Source: Kumtagia sp963820075
GTDB taxonomy: Bacteria; Pseudomonadota; Alphaproteobacteria; Rhizobiales; Rhizobiaceae
Length of the DNA: 64,000 nt
Assembly (NCBI GenBank): GCA_963820075.1
Contig: CAWFYS010000012.1
Location: 434,001-498,000, forward strand
Direction of reading: 5' to 3'
A program made the translations under genes and the position numbers. The notes beneath the pieces are model-generated. The model was not told where the DNA came from. It made no database searches and saw only the letters and a list, made by a program, of their open reading frames with translations. Below, piece by piece: positions 8,097-17,021 of the stretch (position 1 is the stretch's first letter; each line of letters opens with the position of its first letter).

Positions 8097-9515
8097 CTAT
8101 TCTACTTGGTGAATTCTTACGCTCGGCACGACGGTCCTGGCGATTTCGCAGAGATGCAGGTGGTGGGTCAGATAGATGACCTGACCGGTACGAGCCATCT
8201 CCGCGAACAGTCTGAAAACCTCCTCTGACCGGACATGGTCGAAGGTTTCCATGATGTCGTCGGCGATGAATGGCACCGATGGACTGTGCTGAGCAAACTC
8301 GTAGTAACCGGCGAGCCTCAGAGCCAGATACAACTGAAATCGCGCACCCTTTGACAGCGCATCAGCGATCTTGGATTGGCCGTCGCGCTGTATCGCAATC
8401 AGCACTTCTCCGCCCTTTGAAGGCTGAGTTGTCAACCCGCTGTACTGACCTTGCGTTATTGACGCGAAAGCGTCAGATGCGCGGGCCATCATTCCAGATC
8501 GATGATGCTCCCGGTATGAGCGCAGTGCGTTTTGGGCTGCCATAACACCGAGCTTGCGCTCCATGTAGCGAACAGCCTTTTCCTCCAACTCCAGGAGTAT
8601 GGTTCGCCGTTCTGCATCGATGCGGGCGACAGCATTGTCGCCACCAATCTCATCGAGCTTGACCAAAGCCCGCGTGCGCCGAACGAGCTGGTGCTGCATG
8701 ACCTCTTCGACACCTCGCAATCGCTGCTCGCTCTCGGCCTTTTCAATCCTCAGGCTGTCTGTGTCGAGGGTGTCCAGGATCGAACTTGCCTGAATTACGC
8801 TCTCTACCGCGAGGTCCGCCGCCAGCTGACTTTCCAGATCCGCTATCGTGTCCCGTAAGCGGTCTCGTTCTCTCAAGAGCTCGTCGCGGTCCACAGCCTC
8901 CGCCAAAGTGGAGACGCCAAAAGCCTTCAACACATCGTCCTTTCGGCGCACGTGCTCTGTGTTCTTTCGCTCAATCGTATCGCGGGCAATCTCAAGACGC
9001 TGGAGGTCCTCGCTGAGATTCGCCTTGGCGTCGCGGGTGCGAACAGCTATTTCCAGCCGCTCAGCGAGTCGGACTGCGCACTGTGCCGGATCATCGCCGA
9101 TAGGCTCGCTCACCTCGATGGCAGCAGCGCCTACCTCGGATAAGAACCTTTCCCGATCCTCTTCCATCTTCACGATGCGCAACTTCAGAGACTGTTGGCT
9201 CTGCAACGTCTTGTTCAGTTCGGATAGTCGATCGAGCACGTTTCCTATATTCGCCGGCGAGGCCGTCCCTTCCAGCCAGGTTCCTCTGAGTGCTTCGGCA
9301 AATCGGATCAGCCATTCTTCCTCGCGCCGTTCTGCCGCCTCGACGGCTCGCCGCCTGGATGCCAGGTCTTCTTCCCTTGCCTGCACTGTTTTTGCGGCTT
9401 CAGTTTGCGCGGCATCCAGCTTGATCTGCCTGTCGAGAAAGAGTTCCGCCGCAGCAGCTGTTGTCTCAAGACTGTCGTTGGGATTGTGACTGGATGCCGA
9501 CGCTCTCCAGTGCAC
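8097..9515 (-). CDS. YhaN-like ATPase, C-terminal part (split by frameshift)
   Basis: 472 codons encoding coiled-coil and the C-terminal ATPase half of a YhaN/SbcC-like (Rad50-type) protein. Long Glu/Arg-rich helices are followed by an ABC-signature-like region (SKGARFQLYLALRLAGYYEF), a Walker B-like VPFIADDIMETFDH, and a terminal switch region VIYLTHHLHL. Walker A is in the upstream frame at 9466-11571. The homologous sequence begins near HNPNDSLETTAAAAEL, so the first few residues from the GTG at 9515 are probably not native. The two frames overlap by 50 bp, and together they match one protein of about 1,150 residues. It is either a disrupted gene, a sequencing error or, less likely, two coupled subunits. 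Confidence 0.75.
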   Translation of the reverse strand: MHWRASASSHNPNDSLETTAAAAELFLDRQIKLDAAQTEAAKTVQAREEDLASRRRAVEAAERREEEWLIRFAEALRGTWLEGTASPANIGNVLDRLSELNKTLQSQQSLKLRIVKMEEDRERFLSEVGAAAIEVSEPIGDDPAQCAVRLAERLEIAVRTRDAKANLSEDLQRLEIARDTIERKNTEHVRRKDDVLKAFGVSTLAEAVDRDELLRERDRLRDTIADLESQLAADLAVESVIQASSILDTLDTDSLRIEKAESEQRLRGVEEVMQHQLVRRTRALVKLDEIGGDNAVARIDAERRTILLELEEKAVRYMERKLGVMAAQNALRSYREHHRSGMMARASDAFASITQGQYSGLTTQPSKGGEVLIAIQRDGQSKIADALSKGARFQLYLALRLAGYYEFAQHSPSVPFIADDIMETFDHVRSEEVFRLFAEMARTGQVIYLTHHLHLCEIARTVVPSVRIHQVE

Positions 9516-11571
9516 CGCTCAATTCCAAATTCAACTGACGTTCGACGGCAACCGCCCGTTCAGATCGCTTGAGGGCTGCGTCGATCTCATCTGCGGCAGC
9601 CAGTGCATCCGCCCGGTCGGCAATACGCTGCTCAACCATACCGATCAGTCTCTCCAGAGACAGATCGACTGGCGGCCTTTCCATATGAAGGTCGCTTGCG
9701 GCGGCATGCAGGTGTGCTCGAACCGCGTTGAGCTTCTGATCGAACTCTGTCAGCTGATCGCGTCGTCCCTTGATCCGCGTGGTCAATTCAGCGAGGCTCT
9801 GGGTGACCGTCCGGATTTCGGCGAGCTCACGGGCATTGGCGAGACGAATCGACCCAGCGGCGTCGTCGCGATCGAGCGCGAGCGAGAACGCTTCCGCTGT
9901 TTCATGACTGAGATCCTTGCGATGCTTTTTCCAAGCCTCGTTTCTGGCGAGGCGCAGGGCAGCTGCAGTCTCATCATCCACGATGTCGGCCGCCGTCCGA
10001 ATGGCGGTCAGTCTCGCTGACCACGCCTCCTGCGAGCCCACCTGCTCGCCGAGCTGTTCGGACAGCGATATCTTCTTTCTGGTCCATTCAGTTGCGATGG
10101 CCTTCCACTCTTCAAGCCGGCCACTGGCGGGCACTTTCATGGACGTCAAAGCTGCACTGTCACCCGACCATGGTTGCAGACGACGAACGGCTGCTGCCCA
10201 CCGGAGTCTGGTGGTATCCTCCGCCTGTTGCGCCTGCTTCAGGTCGTGCACGTGGCTACTGTTCCTGACCCTCGAAAGAACAGCCATTATTTTCGCCCTG
10301 ACGGGCTCGGGCACCGCTCTTTCTTCGCTCACGCGCTCACGCGCAGCATTGAACGCATCGATCGCGGCAGCCGCCTCGTCTCGAGCGACTTGGACACTGG
10401 TGACGACGCCAGACCGTTGTTCAATCAAACTGCGGAAGACACCGACGGCCGCGGCTGACAAAATGAGCTTCTCGGGCTCCGGCTCGCCTTTTCTTCCCAA
10501 GGCGGTGAGGCAGGCGGCCAGTTCGCTATCATGTATCTGAAGTTCCAGTCGCCGGGTGGGCAAATCCAACCCCGCGGAGACGTATCGCGAACTGAGCTCT
10601 CTCAAACTGCGAATTCGTTCAGAGGACGAAAGAATACCGTCTTCCACGCCTAGTGCGGCTGCCTTGTCCCTTACGCGCTCCACTTCAACAAGATTGGCCG
10701 AAAGCTGGGCGGTCAAATGGGCATCAATGTCCATCATTTCGGCAAGGCTGCCCGACCAGGTCCGCAAGGGAGAAGTGATGTCCGGAAACTCGGCCAGTTG
10801 AATAGCCTTTCGCCGGATATCCGCCAGGATCGGAATCAACCGAAGATGCTTCGCAATAGTTTCAAGTCTCGTCGATAGCACGGACCTTTCGCCGACGCTG
10901 GCTTCATATCGGTCCGCGGCGTCCCGACGTTCCGCTTCGAGTGCCTCGAACATCGAAGCCAATGTATCGATCGAATCCTTTTTACTCTTCAGTTCGCCGA
11001 GCCGCTTCTTGAGGATCGCAATCTCGGTTGAATGTGCCTGCTTTCGGTAGATTGCGTCGGCTTCCATATCGAGGGCGCTCAGGGTCTCGCTGGCATGCGC
11101 AAGTCCCGCAGTTGCGGTAAACAGCAGCTTCCCCAGGTCCCCCCGCGATTCGAGAATGGATTTCCCACCGGCTTCCAACGTCTCGTCGTCCAACGAAAAC
11201 ATTGTTTGGTATGCATCTCGGGAAATGCCGGCGAGATGTGCGGCGATCGCAAGTTCGCTTACCGGCTGCCCGCCGGCATCGAACAACGAATTGCTTCGCT
11301 GTTTGGTTCGGAAGAGTTCCTGCGCCCTTCCCTCGAACTCAAGCACGCCTCCAACGCGCATGGCGCCATATTCATGGAGAAAATTGTAGCGGCTGCGTTC
11401 CTCGATGCCGAACAGCAGATCCAGATAGCCTGAAAGTGCGGTCGACTTGCCGGCTTCATTCAATCCGAAGACGATATGCAGGTCGGGTTCGCCCTGAGAC
11501 CGTGAGCCGAACTCGATCCTTCTGTCGGTGAACTTGCCATATCGGGTGAGATCCAGGCGCTGAAGCCTCAT
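9466..11571 (-). CDS. YhaN-like AAA ATPase, N-terminal part (split by frameshift)
   Basis: 701 codons. The start MRLQRLDLTRYGKF and Walker A FGLNEAGKST at residues 35-44 are typical of YhaN/SbcC/RecF-type ATPases, followed by LLFGIEERSRYNF and long coiled-coil regions. It lacks the Walker B half, which continues in the next minus-strand frame after a shift near 9480-9500. The ATG overlaps the stop of the YhaO-like nuclease gene by four bases. By analogy with SbcCD and YhaO/YhaN, the intact pair would form a DNA end-processing nuclease complex. The frameshift would remove the ATPase C-terminus unless it is bypassed or is an error. Confidence 0.8.
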   Translation of the reverse strand: MRLQRLDLTRYGKFTDRRIEFGSRSQGEPDLHIVFGLNEAGKSTALSGYLDLLFGIEERSRYNFLHEYGAMRVGGVLEFEGRAQELFRTKQRSNSLFDAGGQPVSELAIAAHLAGISRDAYQTMFSLDDETLEAGGKSILESRGDLGKLLFTATAGLAHASETLSALDMEADAIYRKQAHSTEIAILKKRLGELKSKKDSIDTLASMFEALEAERRDAADRYEASVGERSVLSTRLETIAKHLRLIPILADIRRKAIQLAEFPDITSPLRTWSGSLAEMMDIDAHLTAQLSANLVEVERVRDKAAALGVEDGILSSSERIRSLRELSSRYVSAGLDLPTRRLELQIHDSELAACLTALGRKGEPEPEKLILSAAAVGVFRSLIEQRSGVVTSVQVARDEAAAAIDAFNAARERVSEERAVPEPVRAKIMAVLSRVRNSSHVHDLKQAQQAEDTTRLRWAAAVRRLQPWSGDSAALTSMKVPASGRLEEWKAIATEWTRKKISLSEQLGEQVGSQEAWSARLTAIRTAADIVDDETAAALRLARNEAWKKHRKDLSHETAEAFSLALDRDDAAGSIRLANARELAEIRTVTQSLAELTTRIKGRRDQLTEFDQKLNAVRAHLHAAASDLHMERPPVDLSLERLIGMVEQRIADRADALAAADEIDAALKRSERAVAVERQLNLELSGALESVGIQSQSQRQS

Positions 11572-12830
11572 CGCGATCTGTCACCCTTCAGGCGAGCCGT
11601 AACGAGGTCAGTTCCCCTGGCAAGAACCCGCTCGAGAAACAACTGCTGGCCTTCTTCATCCGTGCCGGCGAAATTGCGTGCGTCCGGTGGAAGGTCACCG
11701 ATCATTCTCGAAACCAACAACCTCGCCTCAGCCCGAAATGCCTCATCTTCGATGTTGGCGCGCATTAGTTTTGCAAGCTCGATGGTAGGGTCGGCACCCG
11801 ACTGAAATTCCTTGGCTTCGTGACCCGGTGAAAGGGCAAGCTCCAGCTTCTCCACCCACATATGTCCGATTTGCTCGCCTGCCTGCTCCGCTTCCGCCAG
11901 CAGCAGATCGCTGTCGCGAATAACGGCCCATGACAAAGGCGATGCTCCTGTCAATCGGACACGCGCAACAACGTGTCGGGCCTTTACCGACAAGCGTACA
12001 ACTTCTAATCCGGACCGAATTAGAGCAACGACATCCGACCACTCCACCGTTCCGGTTACGTCAACGTCCACCCGCTCGAATTGGGCGACACTGGTCGGCT
12101 TCTCTTCGATCTCTATCGATTGGTCGTCGCGGACTGTGACCAGGGTTGCCGATTTTTCGCCCGCCTCGTTGATATCGCGGCCCTGGGGCATGCCCGGCAT
12201 CACTACAGTGCACGCCCCGTCATGCACCTTGCGCTGGTGGATGTGGCCAAGAGCCCAATAGTGATATCCATGCCTGTGTAGATCCGCGACGCTGCAGGGA
12301 GCGTAGACGTCGTGACCAGGCGCTCCGGCCAGACTTGTGTGCATGATGCCCACATTGACCGCCCCTTCGCTGGGCCCGGGAAACTTTCCCAACAGCGACT
12401 CGGGTGCCTTCGGGCTGCCGAAACTCAATCCATGAAATCGCACGTCGAGGCCACCGGCGGCATGCAGGATCGATTGGGAGCGCCCTCCAAAAATCGTTAC
12501 CGTGTCCGGGAACACAAGCTGTTTCGAAATCCGCGACAAGGCGTCATGGTTTCCGCGAATTTTCAGAACCCTGATCCCTGCCTGGTGAAGGCGCGCCAAT
12601 TGCGATGCAAGGAAGCGAGCGGTTTTCATCGACGTCTGATCGCCGTCGTAGAGGTCGCCGGCAATGATGAGCGCGTCGACGCCTTCCGAAAGGCAAAGAT
12701 CAACGATCGAAATGAAAGCCTGCCGGCTGGCATCTCCGATAAGGCCGGCGAGATCAGAATTTCGCATTGCCAGCGAACGCAATGGCGAGTCGAGATGAAT
12801 GTCGGCCGTATGTACGAATCGGAATGCCAT
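11568..12830 (-). CDS. YhaO-like DNA repair exonuclease (Mre11/SbcD metallophosphoesterase)
   Basis: A 420-residue calcineurin-like phosphoesterase. Metal-binding motifs in order are FVHTADIHLDSPL (residues 5-17), AGDLYDGDQT, IRGNHDAL, then GIMHTS and the GHIHQRKVH box. This is the Mre11/SbcD/YhaO arrangement. The ATG at 12830 gives the conserved start and has AGGA eight bases upstream; an ATG at 12839 is an alternative. It is the first gene of a two-gene operon with yhaN (four-base overlap), so it is the nuclease partner in double-strand-break processing. The C-terminal part probably contacts DNA and YhaN. Confidence 0.85.
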   Translation of the reverse strand: MAFRFVHTADIHLDSPLRSLAMRNSDLAGLIGDASRQAFISIVDLCLSEGVDALIIAGDLYDGDQTSMKTARFLASQLARLHQAGIRVLKIRGNHDALSRISKQLVFPDTVTIFGGRSQSILHAAGGLDVRFHGLSFGSPKAPESLLGKFPGPSEGAVNVGIMHTSLAGAPGHDVYAPCSVADLHRHGYHYWALGHIHQRKVHDGACTVVMPGMPQGRDINEAGEKSATLVTVRDDQSIEIEEKPTSVAQFERVDVDVTGTVEWSDVVALIRSGLEVVRLSVKARHVVARVRLTGASPLSWAVIRDSDLLLAEAEQAGEQIGHMWVEKLELALSPGHEAKEFQSGADPTIELAKLMRANIEDEAFRAEARLLVSRMIGDLPPDARNFAGTDEEGQQLFLERVLARGTDLVTARLKGDRSR

Positions 12831-12979
12831 AAGATGCATCCTATTCGACGCGAAACCGATAGTCAGTGCCACCCGCCGCATAGTTCACCGTTGTCATTTG
12901 GCACTTACCGGTCTCGCGAACCGGCTTTTGAATGCCGATCCGACCATGCGGATCGAATAACGCCGGCGGCCAATCAGAC

Positions 12980-13122
12980 TGCGGTTGGATTGAACCATTC
13001 TGCCGGTGACGGTTTGGGTCAAGGCCGAGCCGAAGCCCGATGGATTTGGCCCAAACCGGCCCGGCCCTCCGGGTTTCCGGGCGGCGGGCGTCCGAGAAAC
13101 AGAATGATTTAATCCAACCGCA
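12980..13122. repeat. 143-bp element with 23-bp terminal inverted repeats
   Basis: The left end starts TGCGGTTGGATTGAACCATT and the right end is its complement with 2 mismatches over 23 bp (12980-13002 against 13100-13122). The interior is GC-rich with further internal symmetry (CCCGGCC and GGGCGGCGGGC) and has no ORF. It looks like a MITE or a large palindromic intergenic repeat. It lies between the 5' end of yhaO and the 3' end of the SDR gene. Confidence 0.7.
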
Positions 13123-13129
13123 ACTTGCT

Positions 13130-14068
13130 CTAAAGGGTTGGAAGGAGCGTTCGGAAGTAGGCGATCGTCTCCTTCAGGCCGTCCTCCAATGTTACTTTCG
13201 GTGCCCAACCGAGGAGTGCCTTGGCACGCGAGATGTCGGGGCATCGACGCTTCGGATCGTCCTGCGGCAGCGAGCTGAATACCAACCGGGTAGGCCCGCC
13301 CACGATGCGCAGAACAGTCTCTGCAAGTTCTAGCATGGATATCTCGGCAGGATTGCCGACATTGATCGGACCCGGGACGGAGCGAGGTGTATCCATGAAC
13401 TTCATCATGCCATCGATAAGATCATCGACGTAACAAAAGCTGCGCGTCTGATGGCCGTCTCCATAAATCGTAATCGGCCTGCCTTGCAAAGCCTGCACGA
13501 TAAAGTTGCTGACCACGCGCCCATCCTGGGGATGCATGCGGGGTCCGTAGGTGTTAAAAATGCGCATCACCTTGATGTCGAGCTGTAGTTGACGCCAATA
13601 GTCAAAAAATAATGTTTCCGCGCAACGCTTTCCTTCATCGTAGCAGCTACGCGGTCCGGTGAAATTTACCTTGCCCCAATAATCTTCGGACTGGGGATGC
13701 AGGTCCGGATCTCCGTACACCTCCGACGTCGATGCCTGCAGGATGCGCGACCCGTTTTGTGCGGCCAGGTCAAGCATGTTGATCGTGCCCACAACGCACG
13801 TCTTCGTCGTTTGGATTGCATTGCGTTGATAGTGAATGGGCGAGGCTGGGCAAGCGAGATTGAAGATGCGCTCTGCGTCTTTATGAAATGGAATAGTTAT
13901 GTCGTGTTCTATTACACTAAAATGAGGACTCGAGATTAAATCCGATATATTACTATCAAATCCTGTGCAAAAATTATCAATACAAATGACTTTATAGCCT
14001 AAAGAAATTAGCTTCCGACAAAGATTAGATCCGATAAATCCAGCACCTCCGGTTACCATGACGTTCAT
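13130..14068 (-). CDS. UDP-glucuronic acid decarboxylase-like SDR epimerase/dehydratase
   Basis: A 312-residue extended SDR enzyme. The NAD-binding motif is GGAGFIG at residues 7-13. The active site shows the STSEVYGDP serine region and YDEGK (Tyr143, Lys147), and RIFNTYGPRM matches UDP-xylose synthases. The likely reaction is UDP-glucuronate to UDP-xylose for surface polysaccharide. I chose the ATG at 14068 (MNVMVTGG), nine codons inside the longest frame. The 5' third is strikingly AT-rich compared with the 3' part, suggesting a mosaic origin. There is no neighbouring glycosyltransferase. Confidence 0.85.
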   Translation of the reverse strand: MNVMVTGGAGFIGSNLCRKLISLGYKVICIDNFCTGFDSNISDLISSPHFSVIEHDITIPFHKDAERIFNLACPASPIHYQRNAIQTTKTCVVGTINMLDLAAQNGSRILQASTSEVYGDPDLHPQSEDYWGKVNFTGPRSCYDEGKRCAETLFFDYWRQLQLDIKVMRIFNTYGPRMHPQDGRVVSNFIVQALQGRPITIYGDGHQTRSFCYVDDLIDGMMKFMDTPRSVPGPINVGNPAEISMLELAETVLRIVGGPTRLVFSSLPQDDPKRRCPDISRAKALLGWAPKVTLEDGLKETIAYFRTLLPTL

Positions 14069-14354
14069 TGGCTGCTTCCGATGAGTGAATATCACGTCCC
14101 GGCACCGAAGCCATCGCGTGGCATCAAAGCCAGTGTTCTGTGGCCCGCAAACATCGGCCGCCGCAGATCAAGGAGAATCAGTAAGGACCGTGATGTATTT
14201 TCTCAAGGCGGGAAACCAATGACAAGGGTGTGCTCCAAGGTAGCGTCGCCTTAGTGCGCCATCGCGCGCGCCGGTGCTTGCCGGCCGAACTCGCGATAAA
14301 CTTGGTCGCCATCATCTGCTATCCGGCCAGACGAACCGGGTCTTCGCAGGCGGG

Positions 14355-14726
14355 CTAGGCATATACGCCGGAGCGTACCGCTTCCAGATAAGCCAGGACC
14401 TTGTCGGACTTGCCTTCTCCAACAAGGTCGTAGGCGGTCTTGCCAGCCCATCCCGGAATCGGCTGGTGCTTGAACCAGATGGCCGCGCGGCTTTCGTCGC
14501 CGGCCATCTCGGCAGCCATGGCGAGAATGCGCACGACGGGGCTCAGGGCCTGATCAACCTTGCGTACGCCTGAAGCGGCCGTCAGCGTGTTTCGGGCGAC
14601 CCCGACCAGCTTTGCCAGTTCCGACTGGGTAACTCCCAGCAGTTCGGAGACGCGCCGCGCCGAAAGGAAAGGCGACCGGTCGTCACCGAAATTGGCTGCC
14701 GTGATTTCGAGACTTTGTGCAGTCAT
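14355..14726 (-). CDS. Xre/MbcA/ParS-type antitoxin (DUF2384)
   Basis: A 123-residue protein with an N-terminal HTH (SARRVSELLGVTQSELAKL, VARNTLTA) and the C-terminal toxin-binding domain typical of this class (WFKHQPIPGWAGKTAYDLV, then KVLAYLEAVRSGVYA). Such antitoxins usually precede a RES-type toxin that attacks NAD+. Here the next bases open only a 16-codon frame (ATG at 14362, overlapping the antitoxin stop) that ends at 14312, and I find no RES domain. It may be an orphan antitoxin or the remnant of a toxin-antitoxin pair. Confidence 0.8.
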   Translation of the reverse strand: MTAQSLEITAANFGDDRSPFLSARRVSELLGVTQSELAKLVGVARNTLTAASGVRKVDQALSPVVRILAMAAEMAGDESRAAIWFKHQPIPGWAGKTAYDLVGEGKSDKVLAYLEAVRSGVYA

Positions 14727-14841
14727 ACTGCATTCCCGATCACAATTTGACGATCCTGTGCTCGATATGCGCGCGCGGTTCGCTCATTTCAAGCTCAAGA
14801 AATGGTTGTTGCGGTACGGAGGGACCAACACTCCATCCTCG

Positions 14842-15607
14842 TCAACCATCGTCGGTACGGCCCCATTCAAGTGATGCCGAATTCCACCCTTTGGTCACCA
14901 GATCGATGTCGTTTGCGGTAACGACCATGCGGAAGCCGTTCCTTCGTGCCCGACAGGCCGCCTGTGCATCGGCGGTGAACATCCCGCACGCAACGCCCGC
15001 CGTGTGACTCACCGCCTTGATGCTCTGGCACATGCCGTCGACATCGCCGGGAATTCCGTTGGCGGCACAAGAGAGCATGAGGTCACCGCTGCCGATGAAA
15101 ATCATATCGAGGCCGGCGGTCGCCGCAATCCGCGCTGCGTTCGCGGCTCCAGTCAACTGTTTCGACCATGATGCCGACGAACAGGTCGTCGGCCTGCGCC
15201 AGATAATTTGCAAATCCCATCGCAAGCGGGCGAACGCCGCCGCCGGAGCGGATGCCGCGTGGCGGAAAGCGCGCCGCGGCAACCGCGGCCTGCGCCTGTT
15301 CGGCTGTCTCGACCATCGGCACGAGCACACCGTTGACTCCGGCGTCAAGCGCCGAACCGATGGCGAAGGCGCTGTTCTCGGCAACGCGGGCAATCACGGG
15401 CATCGATTGCCGCACCAGGCCCACGGCGTGTTCCAGCTCACGGCGTTCCCAAAGACCATGCTGAAGGTCGATCACCATAAGGTCCGGCCGCGACGGGATC
15501 GCCAGTTCCGCGATAGTGGCGCTGCCAAGCGACAGCCAGAACGCGCCGAGCGCCTCGCCCGCCGCGACACGCTGCTTCAGGCTGAGGCGGGACGATGTCG
15601 AGGCCAT
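14842..15607 (-). pseudogene. HpcH/HpaI-type aldolase, frameshifted
   Basis: The start MASTSSRLSLKQRVAAGE, then GAFWLSLGSATIAEL, MVIDLQHGLWE, VPMVETAEQAQ and ARFPPRG are the HpcH/HpaI (2-keto-3-deoxy acid aldolase/citrate lyase beta) fold. At about 15150-15153 the frame shifts by one base. The following family sequence, GAANAARIAATAGLDMIFIG and VTANDIDLVTKGW, is in another frame ending at 14842. The total length is 3n+1, as expected for one extra base. An intact form would cleave a 4-hydroxy-2-oxo acid to pyruvate and an aldehyde. A GTG at 15625 is an alternative start coupled to the upstream remnant. Confidence 0.75.
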
Positions 15608-15621
15608 GCCGTTCCATCCAT

Positions 15622-15806
15622 TCACAGGTAGACGACCTTGGCGAAGCGCCCGCCCGCGCAGAGCGAGGGACGGCCTTCGACCGGATCGAGTGAAACAGCG
15701 TCTGCGCCGCCTGCAAGGATAGGCTCGACCGCCACGTGAACAGCGCGGGCCAGTGCTTGCATTGCCTGCCTGAATAGGTGCGCGTCCACGCCGTGCCGCG
15801 GTGCGG
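15622..15806 (-). pseudogene. C-terminal remnant, possibly a zinc-type dehydrogenase
   Basis: A reading frame ending at 15622 with HLFRQAMQALARAV and GGRFAKVVYL resembles the C-terminus of medium-chain dehydrogenases. Its upstream part is replaced by the repeat copy at 15807-15912, after which no homologous sequence continues. The stop overlaps a possible GTG start of the aldolase. The family call is tentative; that it is a fragment is clearer, because no start or cofactor domain is present. Confidence 0.35.
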
Positions 15807-15912
15807 CTAAGCAGGTTCCGGAAAAGTGTCTCACGGTTTCCCGACAGAAACCTGCGACAAAACAAGAGGCTAAGCAGTCGAAGCGTGGGCGAAGCCACGC
15901 AAGTCTGCTTAG
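15807..15912 (+). repeat. RIME1-like two-palindrome repeat, copy 2
   Basis: A 106-bp copy in the same orientation as that at 537, ending 14 bp from the stop of the LLM oxidoreductase gene. It joins directly to a truncated gene remnant on its left, so it marks a rearrangement point. Confidence 0.85.
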
Positions 15913-15926
15913 GATGGCGATGGTCA

Positions 15927-17021
15927 TCACGTTGCCCGAAGGCCGGCCTGGCGCATCAGCGGCAGCACACGGTCGCAGAAGAAGGGCAATTCGTCGAGGT
16001 AGTTCACAAAGCTCAGCGCAGCGCCTGCGTAGCCCTGGTCCATGATTTTGATAAGCTCGTCGACGATCCGCTCCGGCGTGCCGACCAGCGGATAGGTTCC
16101 GGCCCCGCCCGCGAAGCGCTGGCGATATTCGGCGAACGCCTTCTCGTCGTGCGAATGCGCAAACTCCTTTTTCTTGCGCATGTGCTCGTCGACCGCGCCA
16201 TGGTCAGCCAGATCCACAGCGTAGCGCCGGTAGTAATCCTCTGCCTCAGCCTGCGTTTCGCGGCAGATGACGTGGCAGACCGTGTAGACGCCAACATTGC
16301 GCCCCGCCTCGCTCGCCCGCTCCTGGATGTCGGTCACATGAGCGCGGCCGTCGGCGATCTCCGAAAAGGTGGAGAAGAGATAATCGCAATGGCGCGCCGC
16401 GAAGTTGCGGCCCGGCGCGCCGAAGGCGGCGTTCATCGTCACCGGTCGCGGGACCTGGAGGCTGGCAGGCCGGCTGACCACGCCCTTCAGCCTGTAGTAG
16501 GCGCCGTCGAAATCGAAAGGTTCGGTCGCGCCATAGGCGCGTTCGATGATCGTGATCCATTCCTCAGCCTGGTCGTAGGTGCGCTCGCCGACCGTCTGGC
16601 CGAACATGGCGAACTCGTCCGGGTTCCAGCCGCATACGATGTTCAGTCCGGCGCGGCCGCCGGAAATGTGGTCGACCGTCGCCAGCGCCTTGGCCGCCTG
16701 GAGCGGATGGACTAGCGGCACGTGAACGGTCATGAACAGCGCGATAGTGCTGGTCGCGCTCGCCAGGCCCGCTGCCCAGGTGAAGGTCTCGAAGGACCAT
16801 TCGCGCACATGGGTCTGGCCGCCGAAGCCGCGCCAGCGGGCGATCGGCAAAAGGAACTCCAGACCGGCCTCGTCGGCGATGCGCGCCGCATTGAGATTGT
16901 CGAGCCAGCCGGCGGGCCAACGTTCCTGGACCGTAGTCATGGCGAGCCCGCCGTCGGCGTTCATCGAGAAGACGCCGAGTTTGAACCGGTTCGGGCCTTT
17001 GAGCGGATGCGGCCTGATCAC
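15927..17021 (-). CDS. LLM-class flavin-dependent monooxygenase
   Basis: A 364-residue bacterial luciferase-like TIM-barrel enzyme. Segments FKLGVFSMNADGG, EFLLPIARWRGFGG, TSTIALFMTVHVPLVHP and GRAGLNIVCGWNPDEFAMFG match the alkanesulfonate/dimethylsulfone/RutA-type group, which uses FMNH2 from a separate reductase and O2. No reductase gene is adjacent. The start overlaps the stop of the upstream GntR gene by four bases, so both are cotranscribed. The substrate is unknown; the context suggests oxygenation of a nitrogenous or heterocyclic compound fed to the divergent catabolic genes. Confidence 0.85.
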   Translation of the reverse strand: MIRPHPLKGPNRFKLGVFSMNADGGLAMTTVQERWPAGWLDNLNAARIADEAGLEFLLPIARWRGFGGQTHVREWSFETFTWAAGLASATSTIALFMTVHVPLVHPLQAAKALATVDHISGGRAGLNIVCGWNPDEFAMFGQTVGERTYDQAEEWITIIERAYGATEPFDFDGAYYRLKGVVSRPASLQVPRPVTMNAAFGAPGRNFAARHCDYLFSTFSEIADGRAHVTDIQERASEAGRNVGVYTVCHVICRETQAEAEDYYRRYAVDLADHGAVDEHMRKKKEFAHSHDEKAFAEYRQRFAGGAGTYPLVGTPERIVDELIKIMDQGYAGAALSFVNYLDELPFFCDRVLPLMRQAGLRAT

